Source: an uncultured Oscillospiraceae bacterium
GTDB taxonomy: Bacteria; Bacillota; Clostridia; Oscillospirales; Oscillospiraceae
Assembly (NCBI GenBank): GCA_902478785.1
Contig: CABSMJ010000016.1
Coordinates: 1 to 48,547 of the forward strand
Reading direction: 5' to 3'
Length of the DNA stretch: 48,547 nucleotides
Shown: positions 7,805 to 15,620 of the stretch, in pieces
Position numbering within the stretch: the first letter of the stretch is position 1
Layout: every line of letters starts with the position of its first letter
Position numbers and translations under genes: made by a program
Notes under the pieces: model-generated
What the model was told of the DNA's origin: nothing
Databases searched by the model: none
The model's input: the letters and a program-made list of their open reading frames with translations, nothing else

Positions 7805-8650
7805 ATGTCTCAGAAATATCCCATTACCGTCAGTTCCTGGACCCTGGGCGATCAGTGCACCTTTGAGGAGCGCGTGGCCGCCGCCAAGGCCGCCGGCTTC
7901 GAGGGCATCGGTCTCCGGGCCGAGACCTACGTGGACGCCCTGAACGAGGGCCTCTTCGACGCCGACATCCTGGCCATCCTGAAGAAGTACGACATGAAGG
8001 TCACCGAGGTGGAGTACATCGTCCAGTGGTGCGAGGAGCACCGCTCCTATGAGCAGAAGTACAAGGAGCAGATGTGCTTCCACATGTGCGAGCTGTTCGG
8101 CGTGAACCACATCAACTGCGGCCTCATGGAGAACTACTCCGTGGAGTACACCGCCCAGAAGCTGCGTGAGCTGTGCCACCGGGCCGGCAAGTACGTCATC
8201 GGCGTGGAGCCCATGCCTTACAGCGGTCTGCCCGATGTGGAGAAGGCCTGGGCCGTGGTGAAGGCCTCCGGCTGCGACAACGCCAAGCTGATCCTGGACT
8301 CCTGGCACTGGGTCCGTGCCGGCCAGAGCTACGATCCCTCCATCCTGGCCGACGTGCCCGCCGACAAGGTGGTCTCCATCCAGATCAACGACGTCCAGGC
8401 CCATCCCTACGCCGCCCCCGTGCTGCGTGACGAGTCCATGCACGACCGGATGCTGCCCGGCACCGGCTGCGGCGACACCGCCGGCTTCGTGAAGATGATC
8501 CGGGAGAAGGGCATCGAGCCCGCCGTCATGGGCGTGGAGGTCATCAGCGACGAGATCCTCAGCGCCGGCGTTCCCGCCGCCGCCAAAGCAAACTTTGACG
8601 CCACCCGGGCCGTGCTGGAGCAGGCCTGGCCCGAAGTACTGGAACACTAA
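7805..8650 (+). CDS. Xylose-isomerase-like TIM-barrel protein, candidate 3-dehydroshikimate dehydratase
   Basis: 281 residues from the ATG with AAGGAGGAATCAACC before it; the longer open frame upstream has no site. The fold is the AP-endonuclease-2/xylose-isomerase TIM barrel. Metal and substrate residues are at the expected strand ends: Glu135 (GVEPMPYS), Asp165 and His168 (LDSWHW), Gln193 (IQINDVQ), Arg215 followed by PGTG, and Glu245 (GVEVIS). This set matches sugar-phosphate isomerase/epimerase-type enzymes and is the layout of the metal-dependent dehydratases that turn 3-dehydroshikimate into protocatechuate. Lying between aroK and the second aroE, that reaction is the best guess. Another keto-sugar or inosose isomerase is possible. 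Confidence 0.75.
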   Translation: MSQKYPITVSSWTLGDQCTFEERVAAAKAAGFEGIGLRAETYVDALNEGLFDADILAILKKYDMKVTEVEYIVQWCEEHRSYEQKYKEQMCFHMCELFGVNHINCGLMENYSVEYTAQKLRELCHRAGKYVIGVEPMPYSGLPDVEKAWAVVKASGCDNAKLILDSWHWVRAGQSYDPSILADVPADKVVSIQINDVQAHPYAAPVLRDESMHDRMLPGTGCGDTAGFVKMIREKGIEPAVMGVEVISDEILSAGVPAAAKANFDATRAVLEQAWPEVLEH

Positions 8651-8667
8651 GAAGGAGGAACTTTATC

Positions 8668-9540
8668 ATGGAAGCAAGAATTTCCGGACACACCAAGCTC
8701 TTTTGCCTCATCGGCTCCCCTGTGGGCCACTCCGGCTCTCCCGCCATGTACAATTACAGCTTCGCCCGCACCGGCATCGACGCGGCCTATCTGGCCTTTG
8801 AGATCCCCCTGGAGCAGGTCAAGGAGGGCGTTGCGGCCCTGAAGACCCTGCAGGTGGGCGGCTTCAACATCACCATGCCCTGCAAGACCGCCGTGGCGGA
8901 GCTGCTGGATGAGCTCTCCCCCGCTGCCAAGCTGATCGGCGCCTGCAACACCGTCACCGTGGGCGAGGACGGCAAGCTCACCGGCCACAACACCGACGGC
9001 ATGGGCTTTGTCCGCAACCTCCACGAAAACGGCGTGGAGGTCCAGGGCAAGAAGCTGGTGGTGCTGGGTGCCGGCGGTGCCGCCACCGCCATCTGCGTCC
9101 AGACCGCTCTGGACGGCGCCAGCGAGATCGCCATCTTCAACCGCAAGGATGAGTTCTACGCCAACGGCGAGCACACCGTGGAGAAGCTGCGCCAGGCCGT
9201 GCCCGGCTGCAAGGTCAGCATCACTCCTCTGGAGGACAGCGCCGCTCTGGCCGAGGCCGTGAAGGGCTGCGATATCCTGGTCAACGCCACCAAGGTGGGC
9301 ATGAAGCCCCTGGACGGCGAGACCCTCATCGATCCCGCCCTGTTCCGCTCCGATCTGGTGGTGGCCGACACCGTCTACAACCCCCGTGAGACCCGCATGA
9401 TCCAGGAGGCCAAGGCCGCCGGCTGCAAGGCCGCCATCGGCGGCATCGGCATGCTGCTGTGGCAGGGCGTGGCCGCCTTCAAGCTCTTCACCGGCAAGGA
9501 TATGCCCGCCCAGGAGGTCCTGGAGAAGTTCTTCTCCTGA
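8668..9540 (+). CDS. Shikimate/quinate dehydrogenase (second copy)
   Basis: 290 residues with GAAGGAGGAACTTTATC before the ATG. The same fold and residues as the first copy are present: Ser22 and Ser24 in HSGSP, Lys73 in NITMPCK, Asp110 in HNTDG, and the LGAGGAATA dinucleotide loop. The cofactor strand ends FNRKDEF. The two copies are strongly similar along their whole length but clearly diverged. One may act on quinate and the other on shikimate, or they may differ in NAD/NADP use; nothing in the sequence decides this. It is co-transcribed with the flanking genes. Confidence 0.92.
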   Translation: MEARISGHTKLFCLIGSPVGHSGSPAMYNYSFARTGIDAAYLAFEIPLEQVKEGVAALKTLQVGGFNITMPCKTAVAELLDELSPAAKLIGACNTVTVGEDGKLTGHNTDGMGFVRNLHENGVEVQGKKLVVLGAGGAATAICVQTALDGASEIAIFNRKDEFYANGEHTVEKLRQAVPGCKVSITPLEDSAALAEAVKGCDILVNATKVGMKPLDGETLIDPALFRSDLVVADTVYNPRETRMIQEAKAAGCKAAIGGIGMLLWQGVAAFKLFTGKDMPAQEVLEKFFS

Positions 9541-9565
9541 TCTCCGGACCGGAAGGGAGACTCCC

Positions 9566-9874
9566 ATGAGACCGGTATTGCTGCTTGTCACCTACACCGC
9601 CAAACCCCAGGGGCGGGAGCGCTTTTTGCAGCAGGTGACCCAGAATGGGATCCTGGAAGCCATCCGCCGGGAGGAGGGCTGCCAGTCCTACGACTACTTC
9701 CTCAGTGCGGAGGACGACCGGCAGATCCTGCTGGTGGAAAAATGGGCCGATGAAGGGGCCCAGCAGCGCCACATGGCGCAGCCGCATATGAAGCAGCTGG
9801 CCCAGATCAAGGATCAGTGGATCGATCAGACCAGCGCAGAGCGGATCTATTTAGAAAAAGGAGAGGTCAAATGA
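9566..9874 (+). CDS. Antibiotic-biosynthesis-monooxygenase (ABM) domain protein
   Basis: 102 residues, the length of one ferredoxin-like ABM domain. It begins LLLVTYTAKPQGRERFLQQV, has the family-typical EGCQSYDYFLSAED strand, an LLVEKWADEGAQQRHMAQPH segment and ends in a helical tail. Such cofactor-free proteins oxidise quinols or bind aromatic/haem ligands. Its stop overlaps the next gene's start (ATGA), so it is translationally coupled to the flavoprotein and probably acts on the same aromatic or quinol intermediate. In an anaerobe a true oxygenase reaction is doubtful. Confidence 0.8.
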   Translation: MRPVLLLVTYTAKPQGRERFLQQVTQNGILEAIRREEGCQSYDYFLSAEDDRQILLVEKWADEGAQQRHMAQPHMKQLAQIKDQWIDQTSAERIYLEKGEVK

Positions 9875-11799
9875 AATTCCCTACCATGTTTTCTCCGGTG
9901 CAGATCGGCACGGTGACCGTGCCCAACCGGTTTGTGGTGCCCCCCATGGGCAACAACCTGGCCAACACCGACGGTTCCCTCAGTGACCGTTCCCTGGCCT
10001 ACTATCAGGCCCGGGCCAAGGGCGGCTTCGGCCTCATCACCATCGAGTCCACCGTGGTTTACAAAGAGGCCAAGGGCGGCCCCCGGAAGCCTTGCCTGTT
10101 CTCCGACGACACGGTGGAGAGCTTCCGCCGGGTGGCTGACGCCTGCCACGCCTACGGCGCCAAGGTGTCCATTCAGCTCCAGCACGCCGGCCCCGAGGGC
10201 AACTCCGCCCTCACCGGCTATCCCCTGAAGGCCGCCAGCGCCGTTCCCGCCGCTCAGGGCCGGGAGATCCCCGAGGCCGTGTCCAACGAGGAGATCTACC
10301 GCATCATCGAGTGCTACGGTGACGCCGCCCGCCGCGCCCAGCTATCCGGCATCGACATGGTGGAGGTCCACTGTGCCCACGGCTATCTGGTCAGCACCTT
10401 CATCTCCCAGCGCACCAACCACCGCACCGATGAGTTCGGCGGCTGCTTCGAGAACCGGATGCGCCTGCCCCGCCTCATCATCGAGAACATCCGCCGCAAG
10501 ACCAGCGGCAACCTGCCCATCCTCTGCCGCATCAACGCCAGCGACGAGGTGGAGGGCGGCCAGACCGTCCAGGACGCCGCTGCTGTGGCTGCCTATCTGG
10601 AGCAGGAGTGCGGCGTGGACGCCCTCCACGTGACCCGCTCCGTCCACCTCCACGACGAGTTCATGTGGGCCCCCGGCATCACCCACGGCGGCTTCAACGC
10701 CGACCTGGTCAGCGAGATCAAGCGCGCCGTGTCCGTGCCCATCATCGCTGTGGGCCGCTTCACCGAGCCCCAGTACGCGGAGCTGCTGGTCAAGCAGGGC
10801 CGTGCGGACCTGATCGCCTTCGGCCGTCAGAGCATCGCCGACCCCGACATGCCCAACAAGGCCCGCAACGGCCAGCTGGAGACCCTGGCCCCCTGCATCG
10901 GCTGCCTGCTGGGCTGCGTGCCCAACATGTTCGCCGGCAAGCCCATCACCTGCGCCGTGAACCCCTGCGTGGGCCGGGAGGCTGAGCTCAAGCCCGCCGC
11001 CGTGTCCAAGAACGTGGTCGTGGTGGGCGGCGGCCCCGGCGGTCTGTACGCTGCCTGGGCCTGCGCGGTCCGCGGTCACAAGGTGACTCTGCTGGAGAAG
11101 AACCAGGAGCTGGGCGGCAACTTCCGCATCGCCTCCTATCCCACCGGCAAGGGCCAGCTGTCCGAGGCCATTCGCTCCATGATCGTCAAGTGCCAGAAGG
11201 CCGGCGTGGATCTGCGCTGCGGCGTAGAGGCCGATGAGGCCACGCTGAAGGCCCTGGCTCCCGACGCCATGATCTTGGCCACCGGTTCCAACCCCCTGGT
11301 CCTGCCCATCCCCGGCCTGGACACCTGCGGCTACATCACCGCCCAGGATATGCTGGAAGGCAAGGCTGCCGTGGGCCGGAAGGTCCTGGTGGTCGGCGGC
11401 GGCATGGTGGGCTGCGAGGCAGCTGAGTTCCTGGCCGAGCGCGGCTACGAGGTGGGCATCATCGAGATGAAGGACATGATCGCCGCCGACGTGACCCCGG
11501 AGAACCGCCGGTACATGTTCGAGAACTTCGCCGAGAACCATGTCCAGCTGCAGCCCGGCGCCAAGGTGGGCCAGTTCTACACCGATGGTGTGGACTACAC
11601 CCTCTCCGACGGCACCACCGGCTCCATGCGCGGCTATGACAACGTGATCCTGGCCATGGGCTCCCGCTCCAACACCGCTCTGAAGGAGACCGCGGAGAAG
11701 CTCTGCTCTCAGGTGTTCGTCATCGGCGAGGCCGCCAAGGCCCCCGGCAATGCCGTTCTGGCTACCGGCGACGCCCTGGACGCTGCCCTGCAGATCTGA
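9871..11799 (+). CDS. Old-yellow-enzyme/FAD two-domain reductase (2,4-dienoyl-CoA reductase type)
   Basis: 642 residues from the ATG at 9871 (AAAAAGGAGAGGTCAA upstream, overlapping the ABM stop). Residues 1-335 are the FMN TIM barrel, with VPPMGNN near the start and His170-Gly-Tyr172 in the substrate pocket. A 4Fe-4S motif follows, C342-x2-C345-x3-C349-x11-C361, then an FAD-binding domain (GGGPGG, 386-391) and an NAD(P) domain (GGGMVG, 509-514). The family reduces activated C=C bonds with electrons passed from NAD(P)H through FAD, FeS and FMN. As the last gene of the operon it could reduce an unsaturated hydroaromatic or quinoid product; the substrate is unknown. Confidence 0.9.
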   Translation: MKFPTMFSPVQIGTVTVPNRFVVPPMGNNLANTDGSLSDRSLAYYQARAKGGFGLITIESTVVYKEAKGGPRKPCLFSDDTVESFRRVADACHAYGAKVSIQLQHAGPEGNSALTGYPLKAASAVPAAQGREIPEAVSNEEIYRIIECYGDAARRAQLSGIDMVEVHCAHGYLVSTFISQRTNHRTDEFGGCFENRMRLPRLIIENIRRKTSGNLPILCRINASDEVEGGQTVQDAAAVAAYLEQECGVDALHVTRSVHLHDEFMWAPGITHGGFNADLVSEIKRAVSVPIIAVGRFTEPQYAELLVKQGRADLIAFGRQSIADPDMPNKARNGQLETLAPCIGCLLGCVPNMFAGKPITCAVNPCVGREAELKPAAVSKNVVVVGGGPGGLYAAWACAVRGHKVTLLEKNQELGGNFRIASYPTGKGQLSEAIRSMIVKCQKAGVDLRCGVEADEATLKALAPDAMILATGSNPLVLPIPGLDTCGYITAQDMLEGKAAVGRKVLVVGGGMVGCEAAEFLAERGYEVGIIEMKDMIAADVTPENRRYMFENFAENHVQLQPGAKVGQFYTDGVDYTLSDGTTGSMRGYDNVILAMGSRSNTALKETAEKLCSQVFVIGEAAKAPGNAVLATGDALDAALQI

Positions 11800-11824
11800 T
11801 TTCTCGTTCCTTTGCTTTTCTCCT

Positions 11825-11882
11825 GCGGCCGCGGGCAAATCACCCTCCCCGTCTTTCTTTGACTCCTATCTCCCGCGGCCGC
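11825..11882. repeat. GC-rich inverted repeat after the shikimate operon
   Basis: GCGGCCGCGGG (11825-11835) and CCCGCGGCCGC (11872-11882) form an 11-bp perfect stem around a 36-nt C/T-rich loop. It lies between the last stop and the terminator. Confidence 0.6.
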
Positions 11883-11893
11883 CTCTTTCTTTT

Positions 11894-11933
11894 GAAAAAG
11901 GACCTGATCCTCTGTGGATCAGGTCCTTTTTTC
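11894..11933 (+). terminator. Terminator of the shikimate operon
   Basis: AAAAAGGACCTGATCC paired with GGATCAGGTCCTTTTTT: a long stem, short loop and T-run. Confidence 0.93.
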
Positions 11934-11976
11934 TCTGCCTCCATCGCCCCGCCTGGGGGCAGCCGGAGCGCAGGCA

Positions 11977-12015
11977 CAAAAAAAGCGCTTCCGCCGCAGT
12001 GGAAGCGCTTTTTCA
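11977..12015 (-). terminator. Terminator of hsp20
   Basis: A 14-bp stem (AAAAAGCGCTTCC with its complement) immediately past the hsp20 stop, with T-runs on both strands. It is therefore bidirectional. Confidence 0.9.
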
Positions 12016-12459
12016 TCAGCCGATGGAGATGCTGGAACTCTTGGGCAGTTCCTTCTTGGCCTGCTTGGGCATGGACAGCTTCAGAATGCCGTCCTCATAC
12101 TTGGCGGAGACATCCTCGGGCTCCATGTCGCCCACGTAGAAGCTCCGGCTGCAGGCGCCGGCATACCGCTCCTGACGGATATATCTGCCCTTCTTGTCGT
12201 TCTCGTCCTTATCCAGGCCCTTGGCGGCGCTGACGGTCAGATAACCGTCCTTCAGGTCCACCTTGATCTCGTCCTTCTTGAAGCCGGGCAGGTCGATGTC
12301 CACCTCGTAGGTGTCCTCGGTCTCACGCACATCGGTCTTCATCAAATTCTTGGCGTGCTTGCCGTACAGCGCATTGCTGCCGTCCCATACGGGGAACATA
12401 CCAAAGTTATCGTTGAAAAATTCATCGAACAGATTCTCACCAAAAATGCTGGGCAACAT
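12016..12459 (-). CDS. hsp20: Small heat-shock protein Hsp20
   Basis: 147 residues. The alpha-crystallin domain is at about 42-135: TDVRETEDTYEVDIDLPGFKK, the DLKDGYLTVSA strands, and the C-terminal GILKLSMPK before the PKSSSISIG tail, whose Ile-x-Ile motif normally docks neighbouring subunits. These ATP-independent holdases form oligomers in the cytosol. The gene is monocistronic with a strong sigma-A promoter overlapped by a CIRCE element, so it is expected to be repressed by HrcA and induced by heat together with groEL and dnaK. Confidence 0.95.
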   Translation of the reverse strand: MLPSIFGENLFDEFFNDNFGMFPVWDGSNALYGKHAKNLMKTDVRETEDTYEVDIDLPGFKKDEIKVDLKDGYLTVSAAKGLDKDENDKKGRYIRQERYAGACSRSFYVGDMEPEDVSAKYEDGILKLSMPKQAKKELPKSSSISIG

Positions 12460-12539
12460 AAGTCATTCCTCCATTCTTTGCACTTATCTTTTGCCCTGCG
12501 GGAGGTGCCCTTTGGGCCCCTCTCTCTTGGAACAATTAT

Positions 12540-12568
12540 GTTATAGCACCAGGAATTAGCACTGTCAA
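12540..12568 (-). promoter_or_regulatory. Sigma-A promoter of hsp20
   Basis: Minus strand: TTGACA (plus 12563-12568), a 17-bp spacer, TATAAC (plus 12540-12545). This is near consensus. Confidence 0.85.
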
Positions 12569-12582
12569 CAAGAGAGTGCTAA
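12556..12582. promoter_or_regulatory. CIRCE operator (HrcA site)
   Basis: TTAGCACTG-N9-GAGTGCTAA matches the CIRCE consensus with one mismatch in the left half-site (last base G instead of C). It overlaps the -35 of hsp20, so bound HrcA would block the promoter. Confidence 0.9.
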
Positions 12583-12716
12583 TGTTAACAAAATCAGCAA
12601 GGTTTGTTCACAAAATATACGATTTTTCCAGGCAAGCCAGAAAAACGTCCTTTTTTTATCCCGGATTTTCCATCGCTTTCCCACCTTACAGCCAGGAAAA
12701 CTCCCCCATACAGCGA

Positions 12717-12757
12717 AAAAAGCACAGGCACCAGCGCGCTTTTGCCGGTGTCTGTGC
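12717..12757 (-). terminator. Terminator of the MarR gene
   Basis: On the minus strand GCACAGACACC pairs with GGTGCCTGTGC (one mismatch) and is followed by TTTTTT. It lies about 50 bases past the stop. Confidence 0.8.
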
Positions 12758-12807
12758 CTGCTCGTTTCCGGGCGGGGAAGTCCGCCCCGCCGCGTTTCAA
12801 ACAGGGG

Positions 12808-13242
12808 CTAGTCCTCCTGGGCAATGGTGGCTTGGGCGGCCAACAGCAAGAGCCGCTGAAATTCTGCCCGCTCGGCATCGGTCATCTGCTGGGTCATGCG
12901 CTGGAAGCACACGTCGATCTCCTCTTTGACAAACGGATACACCTTCCAGGCCTTCTCTGTGGGCCGGATGTCATAGGTCCGCTTGTCCTTGGCGTTGGTG
13001 GTGCGCACGATAAAGCCGGTCTCCTCCAGCTTGGTCACCGTCTTTGCAATGACGCTCTTGTCCAGGCCCAGCCGCTTTGTGATCTCGTCCTGGGTCAGCA
13101 TCTCAAAATCGCAGACGATCAGGATGACCACCGCCTGCGCCGCCGTGAGATCATACTGGGTACAGCCGTTGTTGAGCCAAATGTGGGATTTCCGATACAA
13201 AATCGATATGGATTTGAAAGGACTGTCCATAATCGCGGACAT
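12808..13242 (-). CDS. MarR-family transcriptional regulator
   Basis: 144 residues from the ATG at 13242, which has GGGAGG 8 bases upstream; a GTG three codons earlier overlaps that site. A helical dimer arm is at the N-terminus, followed by a winged helix-turn-helix (LTQDEITKRLGLDKSVIAKTVTKLEETGFI), a wing with NAKDKRTYDI, and C-terminal dimerisation helices. It is divergent from an MFS efflux-type gene, and palindromic TGGCA/TGCCA sites flank both promoters, the standard pattern of a ligand-released repressor controlling itself and a drug exporter. Confidence 0.93.
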   Translation of the reverse strand: MSAIMDSPFKSISILYRKSHIWLNNGCTQYDLTAAQAVVILIVCDFEMLTQDEITKRLGLDKSVIAKTVTKLEETGFIVRTTNAKDKRTYDIRPTEKAWKVYPFVKEEIDVCFQRMTQQMTDAERAEFQRLLLLAAQATIAQED

Positions 13243-13271
13243 GCCGTACACCTCCCTTTTGCAGCGCCCTC

Positions 13272-13300
13272 ATTATAAAGGAATTTGCAGCCATTTGCAA
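13272..13300 (-). promoter_or_regulatory. Promoter of the MarR gene
   Basis: Minus strand: TTGCAA (plus 13295-13300), a 17-bp spacer, TATAAT (plus 13272-13277). Confidence 0.75.
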
Positions 13301-13309
13301 ATCCATTTG

Positions 13310-13378
13310 GTGGCAACTGCAACTAGTTATTGACGAACTCTGTCTGCCGTGTTATAGTAAATTAGTGGCAGTTGCCAC
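13310..13378. promoter_or_regulatory. MarR operators flanking the MFS promoter
   Basis: GTGGCA-GT-TGCCAC (13365-13378) is a perfect palindrome just downstream of the MFS -10. GTGGCA-AC-TGCAAC (13310-13323) is an imperfect copy 55 bp upstream, lying between the two promoters. Confidence 0.7.
13330..13358 (+). promoter_or_regulatory. Promoter of the MFS efflux gene
   Basis: TTGACG (13330-13335), a 17-bp spacer, TATAGT (13353-13358). It is bracketed by the MarR-type palindromes. Confidence 0.8.
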
Positions 13379-13418
13379 TTTTTATTATATCATATGTCTA
13401 AAGGAGAGTTTTATTTTT

Positions 13419-14597
13419 ATGGAAAAAGCCGAAAAAATCTGGAATAGGAAATTTATTCTCCTATTCATCACAAACCTGCTGGTATTGGCAGCGTTTTATG
13501 CCTCCATCCCCATCATCCCGGTCTACTGCCAGGAGATCGGGATCACGGGCTCCAAGGTGGGCATCGTGCTGACGGCCATGTCCGTTGCAACGGTGCTGTT
13601 TCGTCCTGTGGCGGGCTATCTGCTGGATAACTTCAACCGCTACCGGGTGTATCTGCTGTTTTTGACCCTTTTCTGCCTGTCCTTCCCTGCGTTCATCGCC
13701 TTCCCCGTGTTTGGTCTGCTGATCGTGGTCCGGCTGTACATGGGCGTTGTGTACTCCGTGTGCGCCTCCGCCACCATGACGCTGGCCGGAGATGTGCTGC
13801 CCACCAGCAAAGTCACCGAGGGCATCAGCCGCTTTGCCTTCACCGTGTCCATCGGCATGGCAGTGGGCCCCTATGTGGGACTGCAGGTCCAGAGCAACAT
13901 GAGCAGCAAGGCCTCCTTCCTGACCATTTTCGGCATCACCGTTCTGGCATTGATCTGCGTATCCTGCTGCCGGATGAAATACCCCAAGGTGCAGCGGAAG
14001 AAGTTCTCCATCCGTGAGACCATCTACGGCCCCGCCGTGCCCTTCATGCTCAACATGATGTTTTTAATGATCCCCTACGGCGCAGTGATCGCCTACTGCT
14101 CCATCCTGGCCCAGGAAAAGGACATCATGGGGTATCTGCCCTACTTCTACATCTGCCTGGTGGTGGGTATGCTGATCTCCAAGCTGTCCACCCAGAAGGC
14201 CATCGACGGCGGCAAGCACCGTCCCCTGGTCTATGCCAGCCTGGTGGTCCTGATCCTCACCATGATCAGCTTCCTGTTCCTGACCACCGGCGTGCACCTG
14301 CTGGTGGCGGGCTTCTTCTTCGGTCTGGGCTACGGCATCCTGCAGCCCCTGTTCCAGTCCTTCGTTACCGGCACCACCCCCGGTCCCAAGCGGGGCGCCG
14401 CCAATGCCACCTATATGCTCTCTTATGATATCGGCATCGGCATCGGCTCTTTGCTCATGGGCTTCATGCAGGAGTCCATCGGCCTGACCACCGGCTTTGC
14501 CCTGACGGCTATCGCCTATGTGGTGGGCGGCATCGTCTATATCTCCTATGTGGATGGATACTACCGCAAGCTGCGGGTGGGTTCCAGCGCAGGCTGA
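13419..14597 (+). CDS. MFS efflux transporter, MarR-controlled
   Basis: 392 residues, about 12 membrane helices. The start ATG at 13419 follows AAAGGAG; the open frame upstream runs through the operator and is not coding. Visible motifs are AAFYASIPIIPVYCQEIG in helix 1, RPVAGYLLDNFNRY in loop 2-3 and the GLGYGILQPLFQSF segment in the second half. The architecture suits a drug or metabolite exporter of the DHA type. The substrate is unknown; the MarR partner suggests a toxic or phenolic inducer. Confidence 0.9.
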   Translation: MEKAEKIWNRKFILLFITNLLVLAAFYASIPIIPVYCQEIGITGSKVGIVLTAMSVATVLFRPVAGYLLDNFNRYRVYLLFLTLFCLSFPAFIAFPVFGLLIVVRLYMGVVYSVCASATMTLAGDVLPTSKVTEGISRFAFTVSIGMAVGPYVGLQVQSNMSSKASFLTIFGITVLALICVSCCRMKYPKVQRKKFSIRETIYGPAVPFMLNMMFLMIPYGAVIAYCSILAQEKDIMGYLPYFYICLVVGMLISKLSTQKAIDGGKHRPLVYASLVVLILTMISFLFLTTGVHLLVAGFFFGLGYGILQPLFQSFVTGTTPGPKRGAANATYMLSYDIGIGIGSLLMGFMQESIGLTTGFALTAIAYVVGGIVYISYVDGYYRKLRVGSSAG

Positions 14598-14618
14598 TTC
14601 TGTCCGCCAGCGTGCATA

Positions 14619-14655
14619 GTTGGGCGGCCGGCACCGTGGGTGCCGGCCGCCCAAC
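14619..14655. terminator. Very stable hairpin between MFS gene and ATP synthase operon
   Basis: GTTGGGCGGCCGGCACC pairs perfectly with its complement (17 bp) around a 3-nt loop, 21 bases past the MFS stop. It has no T-run on either strand, so it may be a barrier, a processing site or a rho-assisted end rather than a simple terminator. It is followed by several CCCGGTGCC-like repeats before atpB. Confidence 0.55.
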
Positions 14656-14750
14656 CCCAGAGAGGCCCCGGTGCCCACAGCCCCGGTGGGCCTTCCCGGT
14701 GCCGAACTGCGCCCGGTGCCGGACATTGGCAAAAAAAGAAGGGTTGTGTC

Positions 14751-15596
14751 ATGAAACAGAAGAAGAAATTTTTGCTGCTGTGGATCTGCGTCAGCGCTGT
14801 GCTGCTGCTGGGGAGCTTCGTGGTTCCCGGCGGAGCGCAGACGGAGACCATTCAGGAGACCATGCGGGACGCAGTCCTCCACGAGACCAATCAGATCAGC
14901 CTCTTTGGCCTGCGCCCGGTGAATCCAGGCTTTCTTTCCGCCCTGGTGGTGATGGTGGTACTTCTGGTGACCGCACTGTGCATTCGGATCTTTGTGATCC
15001 CCAGGTTCCAATATGTGTCTGGAAAGTTCCAGCTGCTTTTGGAGCAGGCGGTGAGCATGTTTGACGGCCTGGCGAAGTCCAACAGCCCCTGGCGCAACAG
15101 CTTCCTGGGCGCCTACGTCTTTGCCGCCGGTGCGTACATCTTCTTTGGTACGCTCTTTGAGCTCTTTGGTTTCCAGGCCATTGCCACCAACGGCAATTCC
15201 GTCACGCTCCCCGCACCTTTGTCGGATGTGAACGCGGCCATCATGCTGGGCGTGCTCTCCTACCTGGTCATCTTCTCCGGCGCCATTGCCGGAAACGGCC
15301 TGCGGGGAATCGGAAGCGCCCTGAAGGAGATCTCGCTGCTGATCTCCATGAGCTTTCGTCTCTTCGGCGCACTGCTCAGCGGCCTTTTGGTCACGGAGCT
15401 GGTCTACTACTACGCCCAGTTGAGCTATGTGCTGCCGGTGATCGTGGCAGTGCTCTTTACACTGCTGCACGCGCTGATCCAAAGCTATGTGCTGACCATG
15501 CTGACGGCGCTCTTCTACGGAGAGATGTCCGAGCCAAAAGAGAAACGCGCCAAAGCCCCGAAGTCCAAGCGTCCGGAGCCGGCGCAAAGTGTTTGA
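14751..15596 (+). CDS. atpB: ATP synthase Fo subunit a
   Basis: 281 residues from the ATG at 14751. It forms the ion half-channels beside the c-ring. The essential Arg is Arg203 in SMSFRLFGALLSG, and the helix 6 Gln is Gln244 in ALIQSYVLTMLTALFYGE. It has an N-terminal signal-like helix (residues 7-26) and a basic C-terminal tail. It is the first gene of the operon: no atpI is seen upstream. The order B-E-F-A-G-D-C is the standard bacterial F-type order without a separate atpH. Confidence 0.95.
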   Translation: MKQKKKFLLLWICVSAVLLLGSFVVPGGAQTETIQETMRDAVLHETNQISLFGLRPVNPGFLSALVVMVVLLVTALCIRIFVIPRFQYVSGKFQLLLEQAVSMFDGLAKSNSPWRNSFLGAYVFAAGAYIFFGTLFELFGFQAIATNGNSVTLPAPLSDVNAAIMLGVLSYLVIFSGAIAGNGLRGIGSALKEISLLISMSFRLFGALLSGLLVTELVYYYAQLSYVLPVIVAVLFTLLHALIQSYVLTMLTALFYGEMSEPKEKRAKAPKSKRPEPAQSV

Positions 15597-15620
15597 ACAT
15601 GTTATAGGGAGGTCTTTACC

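Noticed and set aside
10342..11838. A 498-codon minus-strand open frame opposite the flavoprotein gene
   Set aside because: It is a shadow of the FMN/FeS/FAD reductase, with no family motifs of its own.
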